DNA of 64,000 nt, taken from positions 39,707,959 to 39,771,958 of the forward strand of contig CM075733.1 in NCBI GenBank assembly GCA_037974335.1. The letters are read 5' to 3'. Source of the stretch: Prionace glauca (Eukaryota > Chordata > Chondrichthyes > Carcharhiniformes > Carcharhinidae). Under the pieces are notes generated by a model. It had not been told where the DNA came from and did not search any database. It saw nothing but the letters and a program-made list of their open reading frames with translations. The position numbers and the translations under genes were made by a program. Shown here piece after piece: positions 35,697 to 47,692 of this stretch. Position 1 is the stretch's first letter. Every line of letters starts with the position of its first letter.

Positions 35697-36240
35697 ATTT
35701 TGATTTGATTTGATTTATTATTGTCACATGTACTAACATACAGTGAAAAGTATTGTTTCCTGCACACTATAGAGATAAAATATACCATTCATGGAGAAGG
35801 AAACAAGATAGCTGTAGAGAAAGATCAACTTAATGCAAGTCCATTCAAAAGTCTGACAGCAGCAGGGAAGAAGCTGTTCTTGAGTCAATTGGTACATGAC
35901 CTCAGATTTCTGTATCTTTTTCCTGAAGGAAGAAGGTGGAAGAGAGAATGTCTGGAGTGGATGGAGTCCTTAATTATGCTGGCTGCTTTGCCGAGGCAGT
36001 GGGAAGTGTAGACAGAGGCAATGGATGGGAGGCTTCTTAATTTAGTGCTGAGCTCCTCATACTGACTATGCAGAACCTCCTTCCTCATCCTGACTTTATA
36101 ATTGGTACTTACATGCTCCATGACAGCTGCATCCTCCCACTGCAAGTTCCTCTCCAGTCCTCAGCAAATGCCCCAAGCACTGGCAGCGGGCAGGCAATAC
36201 TGCCTTCTAAACTCTTACTCTTTGCTGCAGAGGATAGTTT
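35697..36240 (+). repeat. Unclassified interspersed repeat
   Basis: Begins with short TGATT repeats, then TTATTATTGTCACATGTACT, and contains GCAGGGAAGAAGCTGTTCTT and TGCTGGCTGCTTTGCCGAGG. I recall such text as common in shark genomes, but cannot name the family. Confidence 0.5.
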
Positions 36241-36249
36241 CAATCCTCT

Positions 36250-36592
36250 TCACTATACTGAATCACAGGATCATTACAATGCAGATAAGGCCCATCATAG
36301 CTGCACGAGCTCTCCAAATGAGCATTACAACTTAGTCCCATTCTCCTGCCCTTTCCCCATATGTTTGCACATTGTTTCTATTCAAATAATCATCTAATGA
36401 CTCCTGTATGGTTTAATTGAACCTGCCTCCCCCACATTTCCAGGTAGTGTACTCCAGACCTGAACCACTCGCTGTGTGAATAAGGCCACATCACATTTGC
36501 TTCTTTTGCAAATCACTTTAAGTCTGTGCCCTCTTCCTCTCAATCCTTTTACAAGTGGAAGTAGTTTCTCCCTATTATTCTGTCTAGCTCCT
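36250..36592 (-). mobile_element. Old CR1-clade LINE 3' fragment
   Basis: Ordered remnants of a CR1 3' end (ATGCAGATAAGGCCCATCA; AAGTCTGTGCCCTCTTCCTC). Confidence 0.5.
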
Positions 36593-36599
36593 TCCCTTC

Positions 36600-37560
36600 A
36601 CTCATGAACTGAGAGTCATTTCTGTTCATCACAATGTCTGTAATGCCATACTGACTGAAGTGTGTTTTCAGGCCTTTTACTATTTCCCCTGTCATCATTA
36701 AAGAATGCTCCCAGTAGTTAGAATAGTTGTCCGCAGTGACAACACGATCAGTTTCTGCCAAAGTGAAAAATCCAACCCACAGTTTCATCTGTGGTCAGTC
36801 GGATTGTTCGAGATTGGCCTAGTGCTTCATGTCGTTAGTGTGCCTAAACTGGACCAGATACTGGGCAAGACAACAGGTCAGTGACAATCGCTGATTGCTG
36901 TGCAGACACATGGATTTGGGCCGGTGTCTGTGGGAGTTTGTTCATTCTCCCCGTGCTTGCGTGGGTTTTCTCCAGGTGCTCCGGTTTCCTCCCACACCCC
37001 AAAGATGTGCTGTTAGGCTGATTGGCAGGAATAAATTGTTTGTAAATCAGATTCCCTCAATCTAGATGGCCATAAAACATTAGACAGGGGTCGTGGGTGG
37101 AGTAGGGGGACTGGTGGTGTTGAGATGGCAGCATGGGCTCGTTGGGCCAAAGGGCCTGTTTCCCGGGCTGATTTTGTTCTTTGTTCTTTGTCATGCTTCA
37201 TCAATAGCTTTCTAGCTTGTTTAGCTTTGTACTCATTGTACACACTACAGTGGTCAGTTGGTGTTTAATTCCATTGCTCATATTTGGCCAGTAGAACATT
37301 CTCTCGCCTTTCTCAAATTCAAATCAATTCCTTTGATGCTTACATGGATATCCTTCATTCCTCTCATTTCCTGAGGGATGATGACTCTATTTCCTTTGTA
37401 CAAGGTGCCATCTTGGACTGTCAATTCATCTTGGTACGATCGGTATGCTCTTGTGACCATAAGTGTGTCCTTCATGCTCTGAGGCCGATTTTTCATCACT
37501 ACCTCTTGCAAGCACTTGTAGAATTGTATTTAGTCGGACATTTTGCTTGATTTGAGCAAC
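36600..37560 (-). mobile_element. Ty3/Gypsy-family LTR retrotransposon fossil, integrase part
   Basis: Minus-strand peptides resemble the integrase zinc-binding region and the catalytic core of Ty3/Gypsy Pol proteins. The element is broken, and only a short piece of pol is present. No LTRs, gag or env were seen. A SINE (36895-37192) lies inside it. It appears old. Confidence 0.65.
36895..37192 (+). mobile_element. SINE, variant as at 9886
   Basis: Central CTCCGGTTTCCTCCCACACC block and tail GGGCCTGTTTCCCGGGCTGA. Confidence 0.72.
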
Positions 37561-37654
37561 ACGTTTCTCGGTCAGATTCAATGGCTGGAATTCTCTGGCT
37601 GTTCACGCCGGCAGGATTCTCCAGTCCCGTCAGCAGTGCACCCCTAGCTGCAGG

Positions 37655-37765
37655 TTTCCTCAGTAAAAAGTCTGACAACACCAGGTTTAAGTCCAACCGA
37701 TTTATTTGATAGTAAACTCACAAGCTTTCAGGGTTTGTCCCTTCGTCAAGTGAATGGAGAGTTCT
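37655..37765 (-). repeat. Single unit of the CAACACCAGG interspersed repeat
   Basis: Contains ACAACACCAGGTTTAAGTCC, AACCGATTTATTTGATA and TCACAAGCTTTC, the same body as one arm of the foldback at 21317, here without a second arm. Confidence 0.6.
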
Positions 37766-37954
37766 GGCCTCAGACAGAGCATACAAAGCACAGACATCCT
37801 GCCTATTGAGCAATGTCTGGGTAGTGCCAGGTGGGCATTGCCATGTTACCAGGCCCAAGGGCACTGCCCCCAACCACCCGGACACTTTAATGGTCACTGC
37901 TCCTGGCGGCGCATTCATCATATCTGGTCCCCATTGGTGGTGACCATGCATAGC

Positions 37955-39545
37955 GTCAATACAGCATGGAAACAAGCCTTTCAGGCCAACTTGTCCATGC
38001 CGCCTTTTTTTAACCACTAAGCTAGCCCCAATTGCCCACATTTGGCCCAAATCCCTCTATACCCATCCTACGCATGTAACTGTCTAAATACTACTATATC
38101 TGGCAGCTTCTTCCAGGCACTCACCACCTACTGTTTGAAAAAATTGCCTTTCTGGGTTCTTTTCTGTCTTTCCCCTTTCACCTTAAACCTATGCCAACTA
38201 GTTTTAGGCTCCCCTACCTTTGGGAAAAGATGTTAACTATCTAACTGATCTCTATAAGATCACCCCGAAGTCTCCCATGTTCCAGGGAAAAGAATCCCAG
38301 TCTATCCAGAATCCTGTCATAACTCAAACCATCAAGTCCTGGTAGCATCCTAGTAAATTTTTTCTGCACTCTTTTTAGTTTAGTAATATCCTTTCTATAA
38401 TAGTGATCAGAACATATTGGATTGAATATAAAAGTAGGGAGTCTTGCTGCGGCTGTATAGGGCATTGGTGAGGCCGCAGCTGCAGTACTGTGTGCAGTTT
38501 TGGGCGCCGTACTTGTGCAAGGATATTTTGGCCTTGGAGGGAGTGCAGAGGAGGTTTACTAGGCTGATGCCGGAGTTGAGGGGGTTGAGCTATGAGGAGA
38601 GGCTGAATAAACTAGGCTTGTACTCGTTAGAGTTTAGAAGAATGAGGGGAGATCTCATTGAGACGTATAAGATGATGAATGGGATGGATAGGGTAGAGGT
38701 GGAGAGACTCTTCCCGCTCAGAAAGAATAATAGGACTAGGGGGCACAGCCTCAAGATAAAGGGGGGGGGTTTAGAACAGAGTTGAGAGGAACTTCTTCAC
38801 TCAAAAGGTGGTGAATCTCTGGAATTCTCTGCCCATTGAAGTGGTGGAGGCTACCTCGCTAAATATTTTTAAGACGCGGGTTGATGGGTTTTTGATAAGA
38901 GAGGGGATTAAGGATTATGGGGAGAGGGCGGGAATGTGGAACTGAGCCACGACAGATCAGCCATGATCTTATTGAATGGCGGGGCAGGCTCGAAGGGCTA
39001 GATGGCCTACTCCTGCTCCTATTTCTTATGTTCTTATAACATGCTCAGTATTCCAAGTGTGGCCTTACTAACGTCTTGTACAACTTCAACAATGTCCCAA
39101 CTCCTGTATTCAATGTTCTGACCGATGAAACCAAGCATGCCGAATGCCTTCTTTACCACTCTGTCCATCTGTGTCTCCACTTTCAAGGAGCTATGAACCT
39201 AATACCCCTAAATCTCTTTGTTCCATAACTCTCCCCATGCCCTTCCATTAACTGAGTAAGTCCTGCCCTGGTTCAATCTACCAAAAAGCATCACCTCATA
39301 TTTATCTAAATTAAACTTCATCTGCCATTCATCAGCCCACTGGCCCAACTGATCAAGATCCCATTGCAATCCTAAATAACGTTCTTCACTGTCCACTATA
39401 CCATTAATCTTGGTGTCATCTCCAGGCTTACTCACCATGCCTCCTAAATTCTCATCTAAATCATTAATATAAATAACAAATGACAGTGGACACAGCATTG
39501 ATCCCTGAAGTAAACCACTGGTCACAGGCCTCCAGTTTAATCACA
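37955..39545 (-). mobile_element. CR1-clade LINE (group A) split by another LINE
   Basis: The left part (37955-38412) and right part (39037-39545) continue each other: 3' UTR and C-terminus on the left, then YINDLDENLGGMVSK and LGLQWDLDQLGQWADEWQMK on the right, minus strand. Group B DNA in the opposite direction separates them. Confidence 0.82.
38413..39036 (+). mobile_element. CR1-clade LINE 3' end (group B) nested in group A
   Basis: Frame LYRALVRPQLQYCVQFWAPY through the C-terminus and the TTATGTTCTTAT tail. AACAT occurs on both sides, a possible short target-site duplication. Confidence 0.88.
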
Positions 39546-39549
39546 TGAT

Positions 39550-40850
39550 CCTTGGCTGGTGAGCAGATAAGGTCAAGTGAGCCAGAACGATAGTGTCCGG
39601 GACTCACTCATGTGTTAAAAATGTCAACAATATTGGAATCCACTTCACTCCATTTATGGACACAAACAGATTTCACCGGTGTGATTCCCATTTTTCACCT
39701 CAAGCTTGTAGAGGGGATCTTAAATTTAGCTTTGAGATCAGGATACCCTGCAAAATAGATAGCCTGAACTCAGATGTTTAGGCCTCACCATTCCAGCTGG
39801 CTGTGTGATCCTTGCCAACACACAAATTGCAGAGTGCTGTTAAATCAGATGAGTAAAGGGCGCTGTTAAGCCAATAAATTTCACACTCACCTGATCCAAC
39901 ACTGTGCAGTTTTGGGGAGATTGCACCCAGTTTGTCTGCAATGGAACCTAACTCCTCTAATACACCTTTTAAGATTCTAGATCTGCAAAAATAAATCCTT
40001 TCTTCAAAACCCAGAAGTGGTGGGAGTTTGGTCACATGGCCTCCTCCAAGCTGCTAGAATCTGTAATATTGCCATGTGAAACAGAACTGAGGCAGTCTAC
40101 CGTTTTGCCAACTAACAGGTAGCAGCACAAAGAGTGACGGTAAATTGACTGACCTTTATCTACATTGTACTACTGGAACATCAGAACTCATACATCTGTA
40201 CCTTTAAAACCAATTAATCTCTCCATCTTCTTCTACGGGGGACGTCATCCCTTCTAGGGTGATTGACCACCCTACAGCAGTTTCAGCTTGTTAATCTCTG
40301 AAGGAATACAACATTGAACTTTTGATTCTAGACTCTGGACTCACATGAAACCATAACTCTTATTTTATCATTGTCTTTTATTGTATGAGTGCAAAACTCC
40401 TTTTGGCTTTTTTTTGCCTGTATAAAATAAACCAACCCTCTTATTTTACCTTATCTGGGGCTTGCTGTGAGGTTATTAATAGAAGATTGGATAATTTGAA
40501 ACTGGAAGGGATTGGGAGAATACACCACTGTTTTCTGTTCACAGATGGGTAGTAAGAGAAGAAATCAGGACTATTTAAGTTAATCCCCTTTCTGTTCGTA
40601 ACACTCTTAAACTTCCATCTAATGTCAAGGTAAAATCTAATGTTTGCAATGCCCAACTTCTGATTTCCAAGACACTGAAATTCTAATTTTTGTGATTGAA
40701 ACTGAGTCATCAAGTACATGCTAAATGGAAGTAGAGTGTGTCCACAAAACTAAAGACGGGTGAGAAAATAATGCAATTTGGGGAGGGGAAAGAAAGCAAA
40801 TAATCATGTACAAAAAAAAGTAAAACTATTCATTCAATAGTTTTTTTTAT
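39550..40850. other. No gene recognised
   Basis: Lies between the nested CR1 and the possible end of gene 2. Short frames only. Confidence 0.45.
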
Positions 40851-40854
40851 GAAC

Positions 40855-40860
40855 TTTATT
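40855..40860 (-). terminator. Candidate polyadenylation signal for gene 2
   Basis: AATAAA on the minus strand, followed downstream by an A-rich stretch, about 2.75 kb past the possible stop of gene 2. If used, the 3' UTR would contain a SINE (42062-42424) and a foldback sequence (42723-42868). Inference only. Confidence 0.3.
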
Positions 40861-42061
40861 CAAATAAAAAGATTGCACACAAATAGATAAAAGTAGTAGA
40901 ATTACAGCATTAGATCTTTGCATGCTTTGGCAAAGGTGGAAGACAGTGAAGTGCAGAGTTTTATGTGAATAGAGGAAACATCGCTCCTGACAACAATGAA
41001 CTCCACGTGATTTTCTGACACACCAAACTCTCCTCTGAGTAATTTAGGCAAATCACACTTGTGTATTTTCCAAGCTATAGTCTGTTGTCACCCTTGCATT
41101 AAGCTTTAAAAGCTTGACTACTCATAATAAAATGGACAAAAAGGAAATCCTTCCATCTGACAATATGATCTTGCTCTAGTAAGGGTTTGCCCATGTCAAA
41201 GAACAAAGCATTCATCAGGAATGTCCACACCCACTACATGGAGTCTGCTTTCAGTTTATGATCACTGGATTCAATCAACTGACTTTTACTAACCCTGTTG
41301 TCAGACATTACTGGAAAATATGGAAGATTGTACATTTTAGCCAGAATCTTACCACCGTTCATGCCGACAGGATTTTCCCATCTCGCTAACAGTGAACGGA
41401 AATTTGGCTAGCTGCCAAATCTTCTGCCCTTGCAGCATGGGAGTGTTGCCTGTGTCTTTCTACTGATACCTTAGAATCCCAATTGTGCAGAAGGGACTGG
41501 TGTGAAATTCCCAAGTGGCCAATGCTGGAAAAAGTCTCTAATGCCTGTTTTCAGCATCTCCAGCCAGCTAGATCTTCCACTCCTGCCAAAGTCATTCGAA
41601 ATTTGAATAGTTCACCACACGATGGCAAGAAATCATTGGAGTTGGGCAAGAATATCCCGGCCTAGAGTTTTGCTAACACAGTTGGAACACTAATAACTGC
41701 CACCCACAAACATATACAGGATCATGAATCAACTTACAAACTATAACAGTGTACTACTTATACCAATATAATTTCAAGGATTACTGCAATCTTATAAATC
41801 AATACAAATAACACCCACAAATACCGCCAAAGCAAATCACTAATATGCATTCCATCACAAAGCATATTACTGAAACAAAGTTTTGATGCTGCTTTTTCCT
41901 ACTTCTGTTTGCAGAGAAATATCAATATGAAAACCTCTTATCACCTCTGGAAATGTCAGTTTCAGCTGTTGATCTACAAATGAGCTTCCAGTGGCATTTT
42001 CTTATCTCTAGGGCTATACAATGAGTTGCAGGAGCTAATATTCCACAGTTATTTCTGAATT

Positions 42062-42424
42062 TATTTTTATTGAATCAGGGGGCATGGGCGTTGTTGGCCA
42101 CTCAGCATTTATTGTCCACCCCTAGTTGCCTGAGGGCAATTGAGAATCAATCACGTTGCTGTGGCTCTTCTCTCATGAGTTATATGTAGACCAGACCAGG
42201 AAAGGATGGCAGACTTCCTTCCCTAAAGGGCATTAGTGAACCAGATGGGTCTTTCCAACAATTGACAGTGGTTTCTTGGTCACCAGTAGATTCTGAATTC
42301 CAGACTTTTTTTATTGAATTCAATTTCCACCGTCTGTCATGGTGGCATTCGAACCTGGGTCCCCAGAACATTAGCTGAGTTTCTGGATTAATAATCTACA
42401 GATAATACCATTAGGCCATCACCT
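42062..42424 (-). mobile_element. tRNA-headed SINE, nearly full length
   Basis: Read on the minus strand it opens with GATGGCCTAATGGTATTAT (A-box-like) and GGTTCGAATGCC (B-box) and ends in a LINE-like tail. It is distinct from HE1 SINEs in the window. Confidence 0.75.
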
Positions 42425-42722
42425 TCCTTCATGAAATGTTTAGTGGTGAAGTCCACCAGAATCCCAAGACTTTGCTTTCATGCCCATACTGTTGGTTTTC
42501 ATATCTGTTAATTTATACAAGTGGAGCGGCTTCATTACTTTAATATTTCAGATACAGTCCACCTTTTTAGTGGCCAAAAACATACTTGCCTCTTCAGTTT
42601 AAATGACAATACTGTTTCTTCTGCTTAAAATGATTAAAGGTTTTAAATGTTTTTCCACTGAATAATTTGCTTCTGGCAGAGTGCAAAAAAATAAAGGAGA
42701 GATAGATGAGGGAAAAAAGCCA

Positions 42723-42868
42723 CTCTATTTGCTTAAACTAACAGTGGTTAGCATTACCCAATTTAGACCATTCTTCGCTGACAGAATTGGCAATATTAAA
42801 TTTTGATTGGCAATTCTGTCAGCGAAGAATGGTCTAAATTGGGTAATACTAATTTTAAGCAAATAGAG
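42723..42868. repeat. Long inverted repeat (foldback) in probable gene 2 3' UTR
   Basis: The inner arms 42753-42789 and 42811-42847 are exact reverse complements (37 bp) around a 21-base AT-rich loop. Pairing continues outward to CTCTATTTGCTTAAA at each end with an extra 9-10 bases in the left arm. It shares no visible sequence with the other foldbacks. Confidence 0.93.
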
Positions 42869-43607
42869 TTTTCCCTCATCCCCCAGAAATCTGCCTCATT
42901 CACCAACTCCACACACCTGAGATACTCTAGACAGAGCCCTCTGTTTTGTAAGACAGGATGCACAGCTGGTATTAGACAGGATTTTATAGAATTTTTTGTG
43001 AATCATTTTTTTAAATGATAATATCTATATACCCTGAGAGAGGAAGGGTCCTGAGCGTTGACAGCACGAGCAGTAGGTGGCAGTCAGCAGCCAACACTCC
43101 GATTAAGGAAATGGTGAAATTGACATTTCAGTTTGTGGCCTCTGAAAACTGCAACTCAATCTGGAAAACTGAATGGTGCAAGCATTGAGAAATTGAACCT
43201 GAATTTGCGGCTGGTGCTATAAACAGCTGTAGACTGCAATTTGCACATTTCAGCAGCTCAGCTGTTTACCTGTCTGCAGGCACATGATATGTGACATTAG
43301 GACTGGCACTGGCACCAACGGATAGAATGGGCTGCCCTCATCCTCAATTGATTTTCCAATGCTAACCACCTCTCTTCAAGGTGCAAATCAGAAAGAGTTA
43401 AATTACTCTCCATCACTCAGTGAATTTCCCCAAAGACAAACATATCTCTTAGTTATTCATTGACTTATAAAGAAACAACAGACAATTTTTTAATTGGATA
43501 CAATACGTGCAGGTTTCAGCTTAGCAAAGTTTTGCAATTCATAGTCAGCAATGAAGAATTATTCCAAGAAGTTATTTGATGGCTTCAATGATAAAACAGC
43601 TTTTGAC

Positions 43608-43660
43608 TTATAAATCTGGAGAAGGACTTGCATCATCTATGCGAATCGCCTGTCCCCCAT
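43608..43660 (-). CDS. Gene 2, possible last coding exon (short cytoplasmic tail)
   Basis: An acceptor (tttactttcag) precedes 53 bases that, entered in the required phase 1, read (D)GGQAIRIDDASPSPDL and stop at TAA. The phase fits a join from the C-domain exon or from an unseen transmembrane exon of phase 1-1. Short size and lack of known motif keep confidence low. No hydrophobic exon with proper splice sites was found between 43.66 and 46.58 kb. Confidence 0.35.
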
Positions 43661-44104
43661 CTGAAAGTAAAGGAAATATAAAGACGTGTCAGTATTTCTT
43701 CAACTCATGCCATGTTATGAGGTAGTGATGTGTAAAACTTTCAAAAAGTGTTCAAGATAACTTAAAGTGATTGCAAATTCTGGTGCCTATTTCATATGTA
43801 ACATTGGTTATTTTATCCTCAGTTCAAATAACCAGTGTCTATTTTCCCTAAGCTGCAATTTCAACTAGCACACAGGCCGGAATTCTCTAGTCTTGCATGC
43901 CCGCTACAGCTGCCAGTGAGAATGGAGAATTTGATGCTCAGCCAAATCTCTGTTCATAGCAGTGGGACCGGCTAATCCCAGTTGTGGGTGAGGTCAGAGA
44001 AGTCCGGCCAAAGTCTCGAAACATACACTTCCTCAAAATGTGATTTTATTTGTCGGAAATTAAAAACACAACCAACAATCCTCCACAGCCAATGAGTTCC
44101 TTTC

Positions 44105-44220
44105 AAATAAAAACAAAAAAACTGCAAATGCTGGAAACCTGAAATAAAGTGCTGGAAAGACCCGGCAGGTCTGGCAGCATCTACGGAGAGAGGAACAGAT
44201 TTAATGGCCGACATTTTCCC
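44105..44220 (+). repeat. Elasmobranch interspersed repeat unit
   Basis: CAAATGCTGGAAACCTGAAA and CAGGTCTGGCAGCATCTACG match the family at 14038 and 20705. Confidence 0.5.
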
Positions 44221-44799
44221 ATCTCGCCCGCTGTGGGAATGGTAGCGGGTGAGACAGAAAATACAGCGGACCATTTAAAGTTCGAGCTCGGGCAGGAACT
44301 TCCAGTCATGGGGTGCGTGTGGCCGGAGAATCCTGCACGTGGTTTTGAGTCCTTGTGACTCTTATTCAGAGTGGAAGATGGATAGAAATGTGAAGGATTG
44401 TACAGTTAGAGAGGAGGGCAGAGAGTGTTGAGCAGAATTGAAGATCAGGGATAGGTGGAAGCTCAGGAGAGATGAACAAAGATGTCATGGACACAAGACA
44501 AAGGAAACATTAATGGCGGTATTAAAGACTAAAGAAGGTGCTGATAATGGCATAAAGGTAAGAATATGTTAACACAGAAAAAGGGTCTGTGCTCTTTCAA
44601 AGCTTCTTATGGCCAATATAAATTTAGTTATTTCAGCAGAACAGGTTGTAATATTTATGGAGGATTCGATTTTTTAAAAATAAAAACACTTTTATTTACT
44701 CACAAGGTTTTTAGTGTGTCCAGCACTGAATGGTTCTCCTCACATTCCCTGATCTTTCCTTCACAAAAATAGTTTCATGCACAGCACAAATATAGATAC

Positions 44800-45900
44800 T
44801 AGAGGCCAGATTTTACCATTTGGAGGCTAAGTGCCGGATCTGGACGTAAAACGGATCTGAGCCCGAAATCCCTGTTCCAGTGCGCTCATACACTTTTTGC
44901 CGGCTCCACTCTGGTCCACGCTATAGGGTGGGGCTTAGTGCTGCTGGAACGATCGGAGCTCTGAAACTGCGCATGTGCAGCTTGAAAAAAATCTGAAACA
45001 GCGTGTCCTGGCGCGAAAGACAAAACCAGCAGAGACAGCCCGGGGGGGGTGGGAATGAGCCACAATCAGACCCCCCTGGGAGGCAAACCCCCTTCGGCAG
45101 AGCACACTCCCCCATGACCCATCCCCCTTGGGAGGCAGCCCCCCCCCCACCTTGGGAGGCAGCCCCCTCTGGGCAGAGCACATCCCCAACCTACCTCAAT
45201 TGCTGCTTTCCCTGCACTATCCTTCTGACCTGCACTTGTTGATGTGGAGATGCCGGCGTTGTACTGGGGTGAACACAGTAAGAAGTCTCACAACACCAGA
45301 TTAAAGACCAGTTGGACTGGTGTTGTGAGACTTCTTACTGCACTTGCTGGACAGCCTGCAGCACCTTCCTGGCCTTCCACTGGCGTCTGCCAGAGGAGGG
45401 GGTCGGGCTCAGATGAATCTCTAGTTGGGGGAGTGGTGGAGATTCTCCTAAGTCCACCTTCCCTCCTTCCTCCACCACCCCCACCCCCAACCGGGGGCGG
45501 GTCTGCCGGGGTGGTTAGGGGGGAGTCTGCGAGGGGTGTTTGAGGAGGATGGGCTTCGGAGATTCCCCTGGAGAACACGAATCCACCTCGGATTTTTATT
45601 TTGCAGGTGGATAGCAGTGCGGATCCGAAATGGATCTGAAGACAGTAAAATGGGATTTGGCAGTAGAGTAGGGCGCGTGGTTCAATAAGTCGATTTAAAT
45701 GCATGCTAATGCATTTAAATCGTCAGGCCGCCTGATTGGGGCGCGAACCGGGTCCATGCCCAAATCAGGTGTCAGTAAAGGCACGATCTGCTCGGTTTTG
45801 GATGCAGATCGTGTTACAGGCCCGACACCTGAATTTACCGCAATTTTGCGCCCGAAAATGGGCATGAATTTTTGGTAATATCAGGTCCTAGATTTCTAAC
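44800..45900. repeat. GC-rich repeat-like segment in gene 2 intron
   Basis: Contains poly-C/G runs, GGGAGGCAGCCCCC repeats and the foldback at 45276. Open frames here follow from base composition. Similar GC-rich text is at 49510-49700 and 53130-53880. Confidence 0.45.
45276..45340. repeat. 24-bp perfect inverted repeat in gene 2 intron
   Basis: CAGTAAGAAGTCTCACAACA and four more bases (45276-45299) are repeated inverted at 45317-45340 with a 17-base loop. The CAACACCAG core relates it to the foldback at 21317 and the fragment near 37670. Confidence 0.9.
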
Positions 45901-46580
45901 ATGGATAGAAAATGCCCTCCCTGTTTGACCATTCCATGTTTCCTTATTGAATCAAATAAGAATCTGTATTAGGTTTTGTGTCTTTTTTTCACTTCGGCTT
46001 TCAACTCAAGGAAACTTGCAGATTAAGAAGGGTCATATTCAGGCAAAAGATTTTTCACATTTGGCAACCCTAATAGCCTTACAAAACTAGAATGTAGGTG
46101 AAGTCAGTCAATGGGTATCACTTCCACACTAAAACAAATTGGCCCAATTTATTTAAATTCATAACATTATTCTTTATTTTATTTTTATTGCTATTTTAAC
46201 AGAAGTGTAATCCAATTATTGATATCAAGAATTCTAACATATTAATTCCTAACAATTTTACATAATTTATCTCTAAAAGTATTAATGCGTCTTATAATTT
46301 TCTGTCTGCAAATACACTTCATGAATGCTTCTTGTTAGGTCATTGCCTCTATCAAAGTATCAGAGAGAGGTATTTCAATTATTGTCCTAAGTGTTCAATG
46401 TATCGTCAACAGCACAATTTCATGGTACATTTCCTGTCTTTAAATAACTAAGAAACAGATTATTATTTTGTCCATAATCATTATTGATGTGTTTCTCTTC
46501 TACCCAACAGATAGATATATTTTCCATAACTTTTACACTAGTCTGTGAACCTGAGCATGAATCTCATAAATAAAACCCAC

Positions 46581-46868
46581 CTGTGAACACAGCTCGAACA
46601 CTGAGAGGCCCTGACATCCACTGATGTTTCTTGGAGCAGATGTAATGGTTCTTTGAGTCATGCTCCTGCTTCAGGTCATGTTCAACACGGAAAAATCCAT
46701 TGTCATCTCTGGACACAACTGTTTCAGAAAACTCATTCAGAAAATTACCATGGTTATCTCTCCAGCTAACTTCTGGTTTTGGGTACCAGCCTGAAGATTG
46801 GCAAGACAGCATGTCATTGCCACTTCCATCAGGTTTCCATACAATACGGATACCGTCAGTATTTTGTG
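46581..46868 (-). CDS. Gene 2, butyrophilin/B7-type C domain exon
   Basis: This 288-base exon has a T-rich acceptor (tttctag), donor ACAG|gtgggt and phase 1 at both ends. Joined to the V exon it reads SVW-AQNTDGIRIVW. The segment LSCQSSGWYPKPEVSW is the hallmark of the membrane-proximal Ig domain of butyrophilins and B7 relatives; the second cysteine is in HYICSKKH. This places gene 2 in the BTN/B7 superfamily (BTN, BTNL, HHLA2, VTCN1, MOG group). Which vertebrate orthologue it matches cannot be settled by eye. No B30.2 (PRY-SPRY) domain was seen in the window. Confidence 0.9.
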
Positions 46869-47094
46869 CTAGAAAAAAAAATGACATGCTATTATATAAG
46901 GAACCACAAAGATAATGTGCCTGTAACCCATTACAGAACATAACAGCTTTCGCAACAGTTGAGAACATATAATTAAAAACATATGGTGACCAATAATGCC
47001 AAAGCTATTTACCGCAGAGCAAAAATAAACTACAGGGGATGGATTCAGAGTTTTATGTTGGAATTAGGATCTTTAGATAAATGCAGGTATCTTA

Positions 47095-47665
47095 TAATCG
47101 TGGAAAATTATAGAGCAAGATGAGGCCATTCAGCCCATCATCCCCAGACTAGCTCTTTGAAAGAATTGTCATTTTTAGTTCCATACTCCTGTGTTTTCCA
47201 CAATCCTGCAAGTTCAACATCCACAAAAACCTGCCCAACTCCCTTTGAACATTATTTTTGGAATTGCCTTCAACCACTTTTTTAGGTTCAGCATTCTAGA
47301 TCGCAACAACTGAATGAAAATAATTCATCAGCTCACCTTCACATATGTTGCCAATGATTTTAAATCAATGATTTTAGGTTTTTGATGCATTCACTAGAGA
47401 GATTAATTTCTCTGACTACCCTATCAAAACCTCTGATCATCCTGAAAACCTCAATTAAGTCACCTCTTTACCTTCCCTAGCCCTACATTTTTCAATCTCT
47501 CCTTGTAACTAAAATCCCATATTCCTGATAATTTCTGATAAACCTCTGTGGTTACTCCTTGTAAGATCTTTACATCGTTACTGAAGTGTCATGTCTGGAA
47601 TTATCCACAATATTCACCGGACCTAATCAGTGACTGATATTTTTCCAGCTCCCTAGTTTTAGATG
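47095..47665 (-). mobile_element. Old CR1-clade LINE 3' fragment
   Basis: Ordered CR1 3' segments: GATGAGGCCATTCAGCCCAT, CTCAATTAAGTCACCTCTTT and CAATCTCTCCTTGTAACTAA. Confidence 0.6.
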
Positions 47666-47692
47666 ATATTACTCCATTTAAAATCCAAGAAG

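Noticed and set aside
45288-45704. 138-codon minus-strand frame
   Set aside because: Proline/glycine-rich product of a GC-rich repeat, without start context or domain.
43681-46560. Transmembrane exon of gene 2
   Set aside because: I read the minus strand for a hydrophobic stretch with phase-1 splice sites and found none I could support.
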